Assembly (NCBI GenBank): GCA_015485455.1
Contig: WFTN01000254.1
Coordinates: forward strand, 1 to 9,224
DNA: 9,224 nt
From: Planctomycetota bacterium
GTDB taxonomy: Bacteria; Planctomycetota; GCA-002687715; DRQF01
Direction: 5' to 3'
Shown here one piece after another: positions 8,954 to 9,224 of this stretch (the stretch's first letter is position 1; each line of letters opens with the position of its first letter). The notes under the pieces were generated by a model, which was not told the DNA's origin, did not search any database, and worked only from the letters and a program-made list of their open reading frames with translations. The position numbers and the translations under genes were made by a program.

Positions 8954-9224
8954 ATTCTCCCCGAGGAGGAGCATTGCCATTTGGCGAATTCCTCATGATG
9001 ATCGGCCGCGTTGAAAAAGATGATCTCATTCGAGCTCTTCGTCTTCAACGTAAGCGGCAGACATCATTGCCCGACCTGGCAGTAGAACTCGGGATGCTAG
9101 ATCCGGAAACCATTTCTGCGGTAACCGACTTTAGCGGGGAAGAGTCGGGCATTGACTTCATCGAAAGAGCTGTAGGTGGTCGCTATTTGACTGTCGACCA
9201 AGTCCTTGAATTGAAGAAGGTGCA
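8950..9224 (+). CDS. MshEN / GspE N-terminal-like protein, 3' truncated by the window
   Basis: Open frame of 91 codons running off the right edge. Residues about 11-34 (PFGEFLMMIGRV, then DLIRALRLQRKRQ) match the repeated motif of the GspE/PilB N-terminal (MshEN) family: LGxxL, Gly, then LxxALxxQ. A second, weaker copy follows (SLPDLAVELGMLDPETISAV). In MshE such repeats bind cyclic di-GMP, but the leading Arg of the RLG motif is absent in copy one, so binding is doubtful. Whether an ATPase domain follows is unknown; many relatives are short. Two starts compete: the ATG at 8950 overlaps the previous stop (ATGA), while a TTG at 8974 has AGGAGG at 8964-8969, four bases upstream, and begins just at the conserved part. 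I list the ATG. The overlap places it in the cheY-type operon. Confidence 0.65.
   Translation, partial: MNSPRGGALPFGEFLMMIGRVEKDDLIRALRLQRKRQTSLPDLAVELGMLDPETISAVTDFSGEESGIDFIERAVGGRYLTVDQVLELKKV
8964..8969 (+). promoter_or_regulatory. Shine-Dalgarno inside the MshEN-like frame
   Basis: AGGAGG is the best ribosome site of this operon, but it lies downstream of the overlapping ATG at 8950. It is placed to serve an in-frame TTG at 8974, giving a protein that starts MPFGEFLMMIG. It therefore argues for the shorter start, or for two products. Confidence 0.4.

Overview
The window looks like ordinary chromosomal DNA from a motile, Gram-negative-type bacterium of roughly 50-55% GC (estimated by eye). 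It is dense with genes and shows no mobile elements, tRNA, rRNA or CRISPR. The phylum cannot be fixed from the sequence. An Acidobacteriota (Holophagae-like) or deltaproteobacterial-grade origin is a low-confidence guess, based on the secreted M28 peptidase with a C-terminal fibronectin-like domain, the small KxKIERVQTGIR protein and the CheY/CheX-like/MshEN-like gene string.

Layout. (1) 1-3113, + strand: a two-gene guanine nucleotide operon, guaB (IMP dehydrogenase) then guaA (GMP synthase), 2 bp apart. Together they convert IMP to XMP to GMP. A small hairpin followed by an 11-T tract lies just before the guaB ribosome binding site and looks like an attenuator. (2) 3146-5963, - strand, converging on guaA: an exported zinc aminopeptidase of family M28 and, 73 bp downstream, an RsmF-type rRNA cytosine-C5 methyltransferase. 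A 16-bp-arm inverted repeat sits inside the last part of the methyltransferase gene. (3) 5964-6108: a divergent intergenic region with a perfect 14-bp palindrome, between the peptidase gene and a small + strand gene (6109-6366) for a ribbon-helix-helix-like protein. (4) 6470-7795, + strand: a soluble chemoreceptor with a C-terminal zinc-binding CZB domain, closed by a strong intrinsic terminator at 7899-7940. (5) 8073-9224, + strand: an apparent operon of a stand-alone CheY-type receiver, a probable CheC/CheX-class CheY-phosphatase, and the start of an MshEN/GspE-N-like protein that runs off the window.

Functionally, the right-hand third looks like a sensory module. A cytoplasmic zinc-dependent receptor, a phosphorylatable receiver, a candidate phosphatase to reset it, and a possible nucleotide-second-messenger or pilus-type adaptor lie in sequence. 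CheA, CheW and CheR/CheB are not in the window, so how the module joins a kinase is unknown. The best candidates for something undescribed are this cheY/cheX-like/MshEN-like string and the palindrome-controlled small DNA-binding-type protein next to the peptidase.
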